This document shows positions 25,391 to 33,962 of a stretch of DNA of 43,132 nt, piece after piece. Position 1 is the first letter of the stretch; every line of letters begins with the position of its first letter. The notes under the pieces are model-generated. The model did not search any database and was not told the origin of the DNA. It was given only the letters and a program-made list of their open reading frames with translations. Made by a program: the position numbers and the translations under genes. This stretch comes from Pseudomonadales bacterium (GTDB taxonomy: Bacteria > Pseudomonadota > Gammaproteobacteria > Pseudomonadales > Alcanivoracaceae), in contig JAKSCQ010000146.1 of the NCBI GenBank assembly GCA_022360555.1, positions 1 through 43,132 on the forward strand. Reading direction: 5' to 3'.

Positions 25391-28121
25391 GGTTCGCACT
25401 CCTGTAGTGGTAGAGGTTGCCGTCCTTGCTCGCCGGTGCCAGACGCTGGCCGTTGTGGGTCAGGCTGCAACCCCGGACATGGCCCAGGGAAAATGCCAGG
25501 GGGGCATGCCCCGACAGGGAAAAACGCAGCCCGTCCTCCGACCGGGAAAACCCTGTAAGCCGGGCATTGGCCTGCTGCAGGTAAGGGGCATCCACCTGAC
25601 CGCCTTGCCAGCGGGCCTGCTGGTCGACCAGGTGCAGATAACGCCCCGGCCTGTCTTCGCGGAAGCCGGCCACCCCCTCGCTTGTGGCCAGCGAGGGCAA
25701 CGGCAGGGCGTCGGGCAGGCGCAGAGTACGCAGCGCCCCCTGCCCCTTCACCAGCCAGTCGTCCCCTTCGCGGGCGATGGCCATGCGATTGAAGTCGAGT
25801 ACCTTGCGTGCGTATTCAGAGGCAAAGACCGGGTGCAACGGTTGCTCCGAGGCCCACTGGTAGACCCGCCGCAGGGATTCCAGCGCCGCGTTCTTGCTGG
25901 CGATATAGGTGTGGTAGTAGATATCCACCGGTTTGAAGCGGTACGGGGTTTCGGTCAGGCGAAAGGTTTCCAGCACCCGCTCGAAACCGTAGAAGGGTCC
26001 GGTCCATTCGTGGGTATAGATGTTCTCGTTCTGGTTGGGCGCATAGACCTGGTATTCATCGCCTTTGGGAATGCCAATCCCCTTGATCAGGGTCCAGGTG
26101 GGGGCGCTTTCAGTGATGACCGTATCGCTGCCATTCATGTTGAGCAGGCCACCTTCACGGGCCGCTTCCAGCGCTTGCGGAGTAGGGATGGTATCACCGC
26201 TCCACAGCACCATTTCGGTACGCTTGCCCGGTGGCAGCAAGCGCCGATTGATATATTCCGCCGAGCCCACCACTTCCCGGTGCGGGTCCATGCGATAGTC
26301 CGGAATTGGCAGGCGCAGCTGCCCTTCCGGGCCATAGAGTTCGCCCGGGTTCTGCTGGGCGTCGTACCAGAAAAACGGATGCGAATAGGTGTGGGTGGCC
26401 GCTTCCACATGGGGCAATGCAAACATCTCCCGGGCGATTCTTTCCAGCTCTTCGGACTGCCCTGGATAGAGGCCGTGCGGCGCCACCTCGCCTTCGATCA
26501 CGGAAATGGTGGTGGGGATATCGAACTTGCGCAGGATCTCCTCCAGCAACACCAGAGCATCAGCCTTGCCCTGATACCCCTTCACTTCCGCCAGGCTGGG
26601 AAAGCCGTCGCCATCCATATGGGCAAACAGCAGGCGGCGACCATTCTCGGTGGTCACGTCCGGGATCGGCATGGGCGTTAGCTGCAAGGCGTCGCGGAAG
26701 AAGGTCAACGGATTGAACATCCAGCGATCCTGACCTTCGGTTTTTACCCCCGGCAGGATCGAGCGAATCAGGAAGGGCTGAAACGCATAGCCGCCCCAGT
26801 CGGTCATGGCCACCGGCGCATAATGATTCTCGCCACTTTGCAGGGCCAGCCAGGGCGTGGCATCCGGGTTGTCCACCGGCACCGGCAACTCGATCAGCGC
26901 CGGCAAGGGGGCTTCAAACCCCATGGCACGGTGCTGGTGAGTGATGGCCGGCGGTTGTTGCGGTGTGGAGCGAGATTCGAAACCGAATTCGCCACCAAAA
27001 GGCCCCACCGGGTCCACCGCCGGATACCCCACCATGGCAATGGGAACCCCGGCAGCTTTCTGTTCCGCCAGCCATTGTTCGAAGGCGTTACTGGCCAGCT
27101 CTTCCTCTTCCAGCCAGGTGACAATGCCCGCATAACGCCCCCGCAAGTTGCCCGCCGGCATGGCAGCATCAATGGCGCGGATATCCGGCACCAGCCCCTG
27201 GAACTGCAGGGGCATCAAACCGTAGCGCACCGCATCGGACAGCTCCCAGAGCCGTTCATTGGAACCGCCATAAATCAGCAGTACCCGGCGCGGTATCACT
27301 TCCCGCTGCCCCAGGCCCATCATGTCCAGTTCCGGGTTGGTAACCCAGGGGATCACGCCGGCATCCGCAATCCTGCCGGCCAGTAGCCTGGCCTGCTCCC
27401 GGTTCGCGGGGGGCGCATAGTCGATGGCAATGGTGTCCACGCCATATTGCTCACGCACCTGGCGGAACTGGCCCAGCAACCACTCGCGATCCGCCTCTGG
27501 CACCGGCCGGTATACCTGCTCGGCCGCCACCCAGCGCTGGAACAGGGATTCCGCGGCAATGGCATCCACCCTGGCGTTCACCATCGGCATCAGCTCGAAC
27601 CCCCGGTTGAAGATAAAGCGGGCGCCGGGGAACCGTTCGGCAATGGCATTGATCAGGGTCGCCAGGCCCTCGCGCTGACGGCGACGTTGCGCTTCGCTGT
27701 CGGCCACCAACTGGTAGCTGTCCAGGGTATCGAGGAAGAACCCCCGGTAGCCCTGCTCCCACAGCGGTGTGATTACCTGATCGATAAACAGCTGGTGGAG
27801 GCCTGGCGCTGACAGGTCCAGAACGTGGGAATCCCAATCCGGGTTTTCCCCAAGCAGCCATTCCGGGCGTATCGATGAGAAATAGTGGCGCGACTCCAGC
27901 ACCTCGCCGGCACTGACGTAGGCGTAGAAACGGGTGTCTGCCAGGGTATCGGGGACGACGCTTGCCTGGTCCGGTTCTACTACCGGGTAATCGAACAGGG
28001 ACAGGTCATACCAGGGGATATCCGGCCCATAATAGAAGGCCGCTGCTTTGCCGGCAGAAAGTTGTGACCACGCGGGAAAAGCACAGAGGGTTAACGCAAT
28101 TAACAGAAGCAGTCGTTGCAA
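25353..28121 (-). CDS. pelA: PelA, bifunctional Pel hydrolase/deacetylase
   Basis: A 922-residue periplasmic enzyme with a signal peptide ending PAWSQ. The N-terminal GH166-type hydrolase domain (about 25-270) has FFLDTLDS with Asp131/Asp134 and AAESLFQRW with Glu191, the region of the catalytic Asp/Glu in P. aeruginosa. A middle domain precedes a carbohydrate-esterase-like deacetylase domain with HMDGDGF (Asp503, Asp505) and THTYSHP (His577, His581) as metal ligands; a C-terminal beta domain follows. It deacetylates Pel, making it cationic, and trims the polymer. The start appears to be TTG at 28121: a stop codon lies directly before it, GGGG is upstream, and no ATG occurs in the signal peptide. 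This is the first gene of the operon. Confidence 0.95.
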   Translation of the reverse strand: MQRLLLLIALTLCAFPAWSQLSAGKAAAFYYGPDIPWYDLSLFDYPVVEPDQASVVPDTLADTRFYAYVSAGEVLESRHYFSSIRPEWLLGENPDWDSHVLDLSAPGLHQLFIDQVITPLWEQGYRGFFLDTLDSYQLVADSEAQRRRQREGLATLINAIAERFPGARFIFNRGFELMPMVNARVDAIAAESLFQRWVAAEQVYRPVPEADREWLLGQFRQVREQYGVDTIAIDYAPPANREQARLLAGRIADAGVIPWVTNPELDMMGLGQREVIPRRVLLIYGGSNERLWELSDAVRYGLMPLQFQGLVPDIRAIDAAMPAGNLRGRYAGIVTWLEEEELASNAFEQWLAEQKAAGVPIAMVGYPAVDPVGPFGGEFGFESRSTPQQPPAITHQHRAMGFEAPLPALIELPVPVDNPDATPWLALQSGENHYAPVAMTDWGGYAFQPFLIRSILPGVKTEGQDRWMFNPLTFFRDALQLTPMPIPDVTTENGRRLLFAHMDGDGFPSLAEVKGYQGKADALVLLEEILRKFDIPTTISVIEGEVAPHGLYPGQSEELERIAREMFALPHVEAATHTYSHPFFWYDAQQNPGELYGPEGQLRLPIPDYRMDPHREVVGSAEYINRRLLPPGKRTEMVLWSGDTIPTPQALEAAREGGLLNMNGSDTVITESAPTWTLIKGIGIPKGDEYQVYAPNQNENIYTHEWTGPFYGFERVLETFRLTETPYRFKPVDIYYHTYIASKNAALESLRRVYQWASEQPLHPVFASEYARKVLDFNRMAIAREGDDWLVKGQGALRTLRLPDALPLPSLATSEGVAGFREDRPGRYLHLVDQQARWQGGQVDAPYLQQANARLTGFSRSEDGLRFSLSGHAPLAFSLGHVRGCSLTHNGQRLAPASKDGNLYHYRSANHELNELRLRCSH

Positions 28122-28248
28122 CTAGCAGCCCCAATTCAAAATTCACCGGATATAGTATCTATATAGCGACCTCAGCTCCGCGTGAACATTGAATCAAACA
28201 ACCATTAACCAAAAGCCAACAATTAAAATATTTTCAGTGTTTTACATT
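28122..28248 (-). promoter_or_regulatory. Upstream region of the pel operon
   Basis: This AT-rich 127 bp is the only space for a pelA promoter. A dyad-like stretch (CTATATAGATACTATATCC on the minus strand, 28148-28166) contains possible -10 hexamers. I see no convincing sigma-54 site and no clear match to the FleQ box known from P. aeruginosa. The exact promoter is undetermined. Confidence 0.4.
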
Positions 28249-28809
28249 TCACAATAACCGGCTTTCCTTACCGAACTGACTGCGCAGGAATTCCATTTGA
28301 TCCCCTCGGATGCGATGGCTGTTGATCAGCGCCAGATACTCGGCCATGTTCGGCACATAGGGCAACGCCAGCAACTCCATCTCGATCTCTTCCAGACAGC
28401 GGCTACCCTTGCGCTGGTTGCAGCGTCGGCAGGCCGATACCACGTTCAGCCAGCGATCGCGCCCGCCCCGGGAGGTGGGGACAATGTGATCACGGGTCAG
28501 GGCGTTTTCGGGAAAGCTCTTGCCGCAGTAAAGACACAGGTGCTGATCGCGACGAAACAGAGCGCGGTTGGTCAGCGGCGGGGCCGGACGCTTGTGCGGA
28601 TAGGTGGTGCCATCGCAGGCGATGATGGAGTGCACCGACAGTTGCGAGCGCTCGCCGGAAAGGCGACAGGTGCCCCCGCGCAGGCGATAGATCACATCAC
28701 CCAGCGTCCAGGTCACCAGGCCCCTGGCATAGAGCGTGGCGGCCATCTGCCAGTCCAGCCATTCGATGGGGGTTCCCGCCTTGTCCAGGCGGAGAATGCG
28801 TTCACTCAT
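28249..28809 (-). CDS. HNH endonuclease family protein
   Basis: A 186-residue protein. The C-terminal half is an HNH nuclease domain with two zinc-type CxxC knuckles (CLYCGKSF, CRRCNQRKG) around the core LTRDHIVPTSRGGRDRWLNVV, which holds the metal-binding DH and the Asn. The N-terminal 75 residues (LDWQMAATLYARGLVTW) are the domain that usually precedes it in this stand-alone group found across proteobacteria. No phage or restriction genes are nearby, so a housekeeping DNA-related role is more likely than a mobile one; the real substrate is unknown. GAGGTAG precedes the ATG. It lies upstream of pel on the same strand but 127 bp away. Confidence 0.88.
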   Translation of the reverse strand: MSERILRLDKAGTPIEWLDWQMAATLYARGLVTWTLGDVIYRLRGGTCRLSGERSQLSVHSIIACDGTTYPHKRPAPPLTNRALFRRDQHLCLYCGKSFPENALTRDHIVPTSRGGRDRWLNVVSACRRCNQRKGSRCLEEIEMELLALPYVPNMAEYLALINSHRIRGDQMEFLRSQFGKESRLL

Positions 28810-29081
28810 TCGCTACCTCACTGTCGCTGCGGCACATCGTTATGAGTGCCGACCATCTAACCTTGTTGGTATGACGTTTCTGCGACAGCGGGAAAAGGGC
28901 GACAGGGAGGCCGGCTGATGGCATCAGCACAGGAAGAAAAGCTGGCCTCGGCAATCGTGACACGGTGATCGGCACCTTTTCCGGAAGTCTCTGATTAAGC
29001 TGCCACGACAGCCTAATCACAGACACCGGGTTGCTCAGATAATAAACAGCCTGTAGAGGCGACCGCAACTCTCCTGCCCCG
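28810..29081. other. Gene-free stretch with a hairpin
   Basis: No supported gene. A dyad at about 28995-29018 (GATTAAGCTG...CAGCCTAATC) could form a hairpin. A GCCCC/GGGGC dyad straddles the stop codon of the DUF3047 gene but lacks a T run on that strand. Confidence 0.4.
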
Positions 29082-29747
29082 TTATGGGGCCGGTTGGCGA
29101 TGAAAAACCGGCAACCGGTAGCACGTTTCTACCCGGGAACCAGTGTTATCCCCGTCGGTCATGATCGCCACCGCATCCACCTCATCCACCGTCATGCCGT
29201 GGTAGCGCTGGAAATCCTCCTGCACATTGCGGCTGAAATGGTGCCACTCGCCAGCCCCGCCCGGCCCCTGCACCACCACCATCATGGCCTGATCGGCATA
29301 GGGATTGGGCCAGTGGGTGCCTGGCGTGTGTTCACGGGACCAGACGTAATTGATTGCCCGGGTCTGCCAGGGCAGCCAGCCTTCCTTGATCACATAGACC
29401 CGGGCCTGAAAATCATCCCCCGCCCGGCTCTGCTCTGCCGTATCCGGCCAGTCCGCCAGGCGCGGCGCCCGCCACTGCCAGTGCAGGTAGGGGCGCTCCG
29501 TCAGGTCAACGCCCTGCTCGCGAACCAGCCCCGAGGCCGTTCCCTGCGCCGTGGCCAGCCAACAATCCCCCTGACGGCGGTAATCGGTCTCGCCATCAAA
29601 TACCACAGCTCGCCAGCCCTCGGGCGCAGCCGAAACCGCGATTTGGGGCCACAAGGCCAAGGACAAAACCAGTAAAACCGGTAAACATAAGACCCACGGG
29701 TCACAAACAAGTCTCGTTTTCGCGGGCTGAATTCCTAGAATAAACAA
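29082..29747 (-). CDS. DUF3047 family secreted/periplasmic protein
   Basis: A 221-residue protein recognised as DUF3047 from YLHWQWRAPRLADW, DDFQARVYVI, INYVWSREHTPGTHW and the C-terminal VAIMTDGDNTGSRVETCY. The N-terminus contains a hydrophobic stretch (about residues 17-40, ending IAVSAAPEGW) acting as signal peptide or anchor. The fold is probably a beta-sandwich; the family has no known function. The only in-frame start before the signal is TTG at 29747, with AGGAAGAGG upstream. It is divergent from the GMC alcohol dehydrogenase with only 34 bp between start codons, so the two promoters must overlap each other or the opposite gene. Confidence 0.82.
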   Translation of the reverse strand: MFILGIQPAKTRLVCDPWVLCLPVLLVLSLALWPQIAVSAAPEGWRAVVFDGETDYRRQGDCWLATAQGTASGLVREQGVDLTERPYLHWQWRAPRLADWPDTAEQSRAGDDFQARVYVIKEGWLPWQTRAINYVWSREHTPGTHWPNPYADQAMMVVVQGPGGAGEWHHFSRNVQEDFQRYHGMTVDEVDAVAIMTDGDNTGSRVETCYRLPVFHRQPAP

Positions 29748-29781
29748 CCTGTTTCACCTCTTCCTGGCATAAGGCAGACCT

Positions 29782-31380
29782 ATGCAGTTTGACTACATCA
29801 TTGTTGGCGCCGGCTCCGCCGGTTGCGTACTGGCCAATCGCCTTTCCGAAAATCCCAATAATCGCGTCTGCCTGCTGGAAGCCGGCCCGGCGGACAACAG
29901 CCTGTTCATCCGCATCCCGGCTGGCATCATCCTGATGATGCGCTCCAATGCGCGAAACTGGCGTTATTACACCGTACCCCAGAAAGCACTGAACAACCGC
30001 CAGATCTACATCCCCCGGGGCAAGACCCTGGGCGGCTCCTCGGCGGTGAATGCCATGTGCTACACCCGTGGCCACCAGTGGGACTATGACCACTGGGCAG
30101 AGCTGGGCAACGAGGGCTGGGGCTTCAAGGATGTGCTGCCGATCTTCAAGCGCTCCGAGCACTACGAGGCCGGCGAAAACGATTTCCACGGCACCGGCGG
30201 CAAACTCAACATTGCCGATCTGCGTTTCTCCCACCCGGTGAGCCATGCCTTCGTGGCAGCCGGAGTCCAGGCCGGCCACCCGGCCACCGATGATTTCAAC
30301 AACGACGTCCAGGAAGGCGTGGGCCTGTACAAGGTCAACCAGAAGGACGGCGAACGCTGCGGGGTGGCCAAGGCCTATCTGCACCCGGTCATGGACCGCC
30401 CCAACCTGACGGTGCTGACCAGCGCCCTGGTCAACCGCGTGCTGTTCGACGGTAAGCGCGCCGTGGGCGTGGAAGTGGAGCACAATGGCCAGATCCGCAC
30501 CCTCAAGGCCGACAGCGAAGTGATCCTGTCTGGCGGCGCCATCAATTCACCGCAAATTCTCAAACTGTCCGGGGTGGGCCCGGCCGCCGAGCTGGCCGAG
30601 CACAATATCCCGCTGGTCCATGACCTGCCCGGCGTGGGGGAAAACCTGCAGGATCACCCGGATGCACTGGTGGTTCACAAGAGCCTGCGCAAAGACACCC
30701 TGAGCCTGGCGCCCGGTGCCCTGATGACCACTGGCCTGAAAGGCATTTTCAACTTTTTCTACCGTCGTAATGGCCAGCTTACCTCCAACGTGGCCGAGGC
30801 CGGCGGCTTCATCAAATCGCGACCGGAAGAGAGCATTCCCGATCTGCAACTGCACCTGACCGCCGCCCGCCTGGACAACCACGGCCTCAACCTGCTGTTC
30901 AGCATGGGCTATGGCTATTCCGGTCACGTCTGCATCCTGCGGCCCAAGAGCCGGGGCAACATCACCCTGCGCGATGCCAACCCGCGCTCGCCGGCCCTGA
31001 TTGATCCGCGTTTCCTGGAACATCCCGACGATATGGAAGGCATGGTCCGTGGCATCAAGGCCATGCGCAAAATCATGGCCCAGAATGCGCTTGATGACTG
31101 GCGCGGCGATGAAATCTTCCCGGGCAAGGACGTGCAGAGCGACGAGGACATCCGTAACTTCTTGCGCCAGAAATGCGACAACATCTACCACCCGGTAGGG
31201 ACCTGCAAGATGGGCAACGACGACATGGCGGTAGTGGACAGCGAATTGCGCGTGCATGGCCTGGAAGGCCTGCGCGTCATCGACGCCTCCATCATGCCCA
31301 CCCTGATCGGCGGCAACACCAATGCGCCCACGGTCATGATTGCCGAGAAAGGGGCGGACGCCATTCTGGGTGTTGAATAA
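29782..31380 (+). CDS. GMC-family FAD alcohol dehydrogenase, AlkJ-like
   Basis: A 532-residue flavoprotein of the glucose-methanol-choline oxidoreductase family, closely resembling AlkJ of the alkane pathway and choline dehydrogenases. It oxidises alcohols (probably aliphatic) to aldehydes and passes electrons to the respiratory chain. The dinucleotide-binding motif [15 protein letters not shown] is at residues 8-22, and the GMC signatures [15 protein letters not shown] (75-89) and [15 protein letters not shown] (252-266) are present. The catalytic pair is His470 (IYHPVGTC) and Asn514 (GGNTNAPT). AAGG lies upstream of ATG 29782. It ends in its own terminator. In an Alcanivorax-like organism it would act downstream of alkane hydroxylation; choline as substrate cannot be excluded. 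Confidence 0.92.
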   Translation: MQFDYIIVGAGSAGCVLANRLSENPNNRVCLLEAGPADNSLFIRIPAGIILMMRSNARNWRYYTVPQKALNNRQIYIPRGKTLGGSSAVNAMCYTRGHQWDYDHWAELGNEGWGFKDVLPIFKRSEHYEAGENDFHGTGGKLNIADLRFSHPVSHAFVAAGVQAGHPATDDFNNDVQEGVGLYKVNQKDGERCGVAKAYLHPVMDRPNLTVLTSALVNRVLFDGKRAVGVEVEHNGQIRTLKADSEVILSGGAINSPQILKLSGVGPAAELAEHNIPLVHDLPGVGENLQDHPDALVVHKSLRKDTLSLAPGALMTTGLKGIFNFFYRRNGQLTSNVAEAGGFIKSRPEESIPDLQLHLTAARLDNHGLNLLFSMGYGYSGHVCILRPKSRGNITLRDANPRSPALIDPRFLEHPDDMEGMVRGIKAMRKIMAQNALDDWRGDEIFPGKDVQSDEDIRNFLRQKCDNIYHPVGTCKMGNDDMAVVDSELRVHGLEGLRVIDASIMPTLIGGNTNAPTVMIAEKGADAILGVE

Positions 31381-31415
31381 GACGTTTCGGCTGGGAAGCG
31401 ATGTTTTACATCGCC

Positions 31416-31447
31416 AAACGGGGCGCCAGTGGGTGCCCCGTTTTTCG
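31416..31447 (+). terminator. Rho-independent terminator of the GMC dehydrogenase gene
   Basis: A 12-bp stem (31416-31427 with 31432-31443, one G-T pair) with an AGTG loop and a T run at the end. A smaller hairpin GCGATG/CATCGC lies just before it (31398-31414). Confidence 0.9.
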
Positions 31448-31947
31448 CTGGAACCCGCGCCGGCGGTAGAGCCAGACTTCGTCTGTTCTGCCCTCCTGTC
31501 CTATCTCCTGGATAGCTTCCCGAGCTTTCCCTGCAGGAGCCATGCTTGCATGGCGAATGGGGAGCGAGTTGCGTTTGATGGGATAGGGCAGGTCTGAAAA
31601 GTTCCCCAATCCCGGTGCTTTCTACGAAGCCGCGGTAGGAGTTCCCTTCCAGGGGACGAACCGCGCTTGCGCGGAAATCGCCCGAAGGGCGATCAGGCAT
31701 CTCAGGACTCGACAGGTCTACCCAGATAACGTGCCACCTCCAACCCCTCTTCGCCATGCAAGCATGGCTCCCACGGGCATTTGGGGAAACTCGCTCCTTC
31801 CTGGCGCAGAATTTCCTGGCAACCTCCCGGCATGTCGGTTTGGCTTTTCGAAACTCGCAACTCGTCATTTAGTTTCACCTTCCTGTCATATTTTTTTTAC
31901 ACACTTGCCGCTCTTAACAGAATCGCCGGATCCGTTTGGGGGGATTT
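31448..31947. repeat. Repeat-rich 500-bp intergenic region (REP-like family 2)
   Basis: No gene is supported here. Two exact inverted 22-bp copies, 31536-31557 and 31750-31771 (core AGCCATGCTTGCATGGC), face each other 190 bp apart. Between them are hairpins ATCGCCC-GAA-GGGCGAT (about 31677-31693) and CCGCGC/GCGCGG. The word CTTTTCGAAACTCGCAACTC (31839-31858) recurs in the DUF3080-pelG gap. The promoter and ribosome site for the next gene (GGGGGGA at 31938-31944) are at the right end. Confidence 0.65.
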
Positions 31948-33606
31948 ATGGTGGACACCGCTACGTCACCGCGTGCCCAGCTTGTCGAGCTGTTGTGGCA
32001 ACTGAAGCAGAATTTTGACCAGGAAAATGACAGCACTTTACGCTTTGTCCATTTCAATACCCTGCTCAATGATCCCGCCTACCGGGCGGAAATCATCGAG
32101 CGAGCGATTCACAGCGATAACCGCAAAATCCGGGCCCTGGGGCTGAAACTGCAGGAAGCCAACCGCGACGGTGTTCTGCTCCACAAGCGGCCAGCGGGCG
32201 GTGGTACCAGTACCATTACCAATCCGGACATTGCCGAAACCCTGACGCGTCAGCAGCCGGCCCGCGCCACCAAAGACGTTCGCTTTCGCTGGATGTATGC
32301 CTGGCTGGGACTGGCCGGCATCATGCTGGGGGTCATCGCCTATTTTGCCTATAAACCCCTGCACCAGTTGCTGGCTGGCAGGCAGGTTGTTGAAGGCTCA
32401 CTGCTTGGCAACCAGACGTGGACCGCAGATACCACCTGGATCCTCGACGGCATTGTTTATGCAGAAGCCGGCGCCAGCCTGACCATTGAACCGGGCACCC
32501 GTATCGAAGGCCGCCCGGGGTCCGCTCTGGTGATCACCCGCGATGCCACCCTGTTCGCCCGCGGCCAGGAAGAGGCCCCCATTGTATTTACCAGCAACCA
32601 GCCCGAAGGCTCTCGTACCGCTGGAGACTGGGGCGGCGTCGTCATGCTGGGCAGCGCACCGGTAAATGTGGCCAACGCCCAGATCGAAGGGGTGCCCCAC
32701 GGCGATAGCCGTGGCGCTTTCGGTGGCACGGATGCCGGCTCCTCCTGCGGAGTCATGGAATATACCCGTATCGAATTTGCCGGCTTTGAAGTCTATGCCA
32801 ATAACGAGCTGAACGGCCTCACTCTGGGCGGCTGCGGCAGCGACACCATTGTTCGCAATGTGCAGGTGCATCGTGCCCTGGATGATGGCATCGAAGTGTT
32901 TGGTGGCACCGTGAACCTCAAGCACATCGTCATTACCGGAGCCGCCGACGATTCGCTGGACTGGGACATGGGCTGGCGCGGTAACGTCCAGTTCCTGGTG
33001 GTCCAGCAGCATGCCAACGTGGGCGACAACGCCTTCGAGGGCGATAACCTCAAGGCTAACCCGGATGCAACGCCCATCTCTGCTCCGACCATGTACAACC
33101 TGACCCTGATCAGCCCGCGCAGCCATGAAAAATATCACCGCGCCATGACACTGAAAGTAGGTTCCGGTGGCCACTTCCACAACATGATCATTGATGGCTT
33201 TTCCGGTGAAACCATTGACCTGAAAGGCACTGAAACCATCAAGCGAATTCAGGAAGGAGAATTGAGCTTTCAGAGCATGATGGTGCACAAGGTCGGCAGC
33301 CGGGGCCTGACGTTCTTCGACAGTGAATCCATGGACAATGACGACGACGGAGGCTTTGACGAGCGCCGCTATTTCCAGAGCAGCAAGGTGGCGGCCCAGT
33401 TCGGCACCGACCCCATGCTGACCCGGGATGCCAGCAGCGCGTCACACCCGGATTTTGCCCCCAGCTCCCGCTCTCCGGCCCGCAATGGTGCCAGCCCGAT
33501 ACCGCAGGGCGAATTCTGGGACGAGGCGGCAGACTACCTGGGTGCCGTACGCCCTGGCAGTGTCCAGAACTGGACGGATGGCTGGACCCGCTTTCCGCTG
33601 AACTAG
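31948..33606 (+). CDS. Bitopic protein with cytosolic helical domain and periplasmic right-handed beta-helix
   Basis: A 552-residue protein with an unusual layout. Residues 1-114 are cytosolic, with a helical part (LVELLWQLKQNF, LNDPAYRAEIIERAI) and a polar linker. A single transmembrane helix covers about 115-136 (MYAWLGLAGIMLGVIAYFAY). The rest is a beta-helix domain starting WILDGIVYAEAGASLTIEPG, with GDWGGVVMLGSAPVN and repeated ladder turns such as NGLTLGGCGSDTIVRNV and DDGIEVFGGTVNLKHIVI. This resembles large surface beta-helix proteins whose function is unclear. An Asp-rich loop (SMDNDDDGGFDERR) may bind calcium. ATG 31948 follows GGGGGGA; TTG 31936 is unlikely because it overlaps that site. 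No transport, enzyme or adhesin role can be assigned. Confidence 0.85.
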   Translation: MVDTATSPRAQLVELLWQLKQNFDQENDSTLRFVHFNTLLNDPAYRAEIIERAIHSDNRKIRALGLKLQEANRDGVLLHKRPAGGGTSTITNPDIAETLTRQQPARATKDVRFRWMYAWLGLAGIMLGVIAYFAYKPLHQLLAGRQVVEGSLLGNQTWTADTTWILDGIVYAEAGASLTIEPGTRIEGRPGSALVITRDATLFARGQEEAPIVFTSNQPEGSRTAGDWGGVVMLGSAPVNVANAQIEGVPHGDSRGAFGGTDAGSSCGVMEYTRIEFAGFEVYANNELNGLTLGGCGSDTIVRNVQVHRALDDGIEVFGGTVNLKHIVITGAADDSLDWDMGWRGNVQFLVVQQHANVGDNAFEGDNLKANPDATPISAPTMYNLTLISPRSHEKYHRAMTLKVGSGGHFHNMIIDGFSGETIDLKGTETIKRIQEGELSFQSMMVHKVGSRGLTFFDSESMDNDDDGGFDERRYFQSSKVAAQFGTDPMLTRDASSASHPDFAPSSRSPARNGASPIPQGEFWDEAADYLGAVRPGSVQNWTDGWTRFPLN

Positions 33607-33962
33607 GGAACCTCTGAATTGAACGGTTCATCGCGGATTAGAGGGAATAAAGGTACAGGGCCTGAGGTCGGACGTCAGAAGTCTGACGCTACAAGCGGCA
33701 AATCTGCAGGCTCTGAATCGAATCTATGCTGGATACCCCAACACCGTCACTTTGGGGTTATTCGCTGCACTTGGGTTCCGGGGGCTTTTCAGGGGCTTGT
33801 CGCTTTTCTGAGGCTCCTCTGACCCATGATCTGCGCCGAAAGCGTTGAAAGCAGGCCGGTTTTGTTTTTTTGGCGTCAGACGTCCGACCGCTCTGAATTC
33901 CCGTAAAGGCGCGATAAACCAATTTACAAGCCTGTTGCGAGCCGGGAGCCCCTAAGCCGTCT
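33607..33962. repeat. Gene-free 356-bp stretch with inverted-repeat element
   Basis: Starts with a GGTTCATCGCGGATTAGAGG arm (33625-33647 overall) related to the arms of the element at 2879-2982, followed by GTCGGACGTC dyads. A matching but degraded inverted arm and GTCAGACGTCCGAC occur at about 33872-33925. A hairpin ACCCCAA...TTGGGGT sits near 33743-33767. This may be a MITE-like or REP-like element of about 300 bp; no open frame in it looks coding. Confidence 0.5.

Noticed and set aside
28802-29068. 88-codon minus-strand open frame upstream of the HNH gene
   Set aside because: Overlaps the HNH start, has no family resemblance and an irregular composition.
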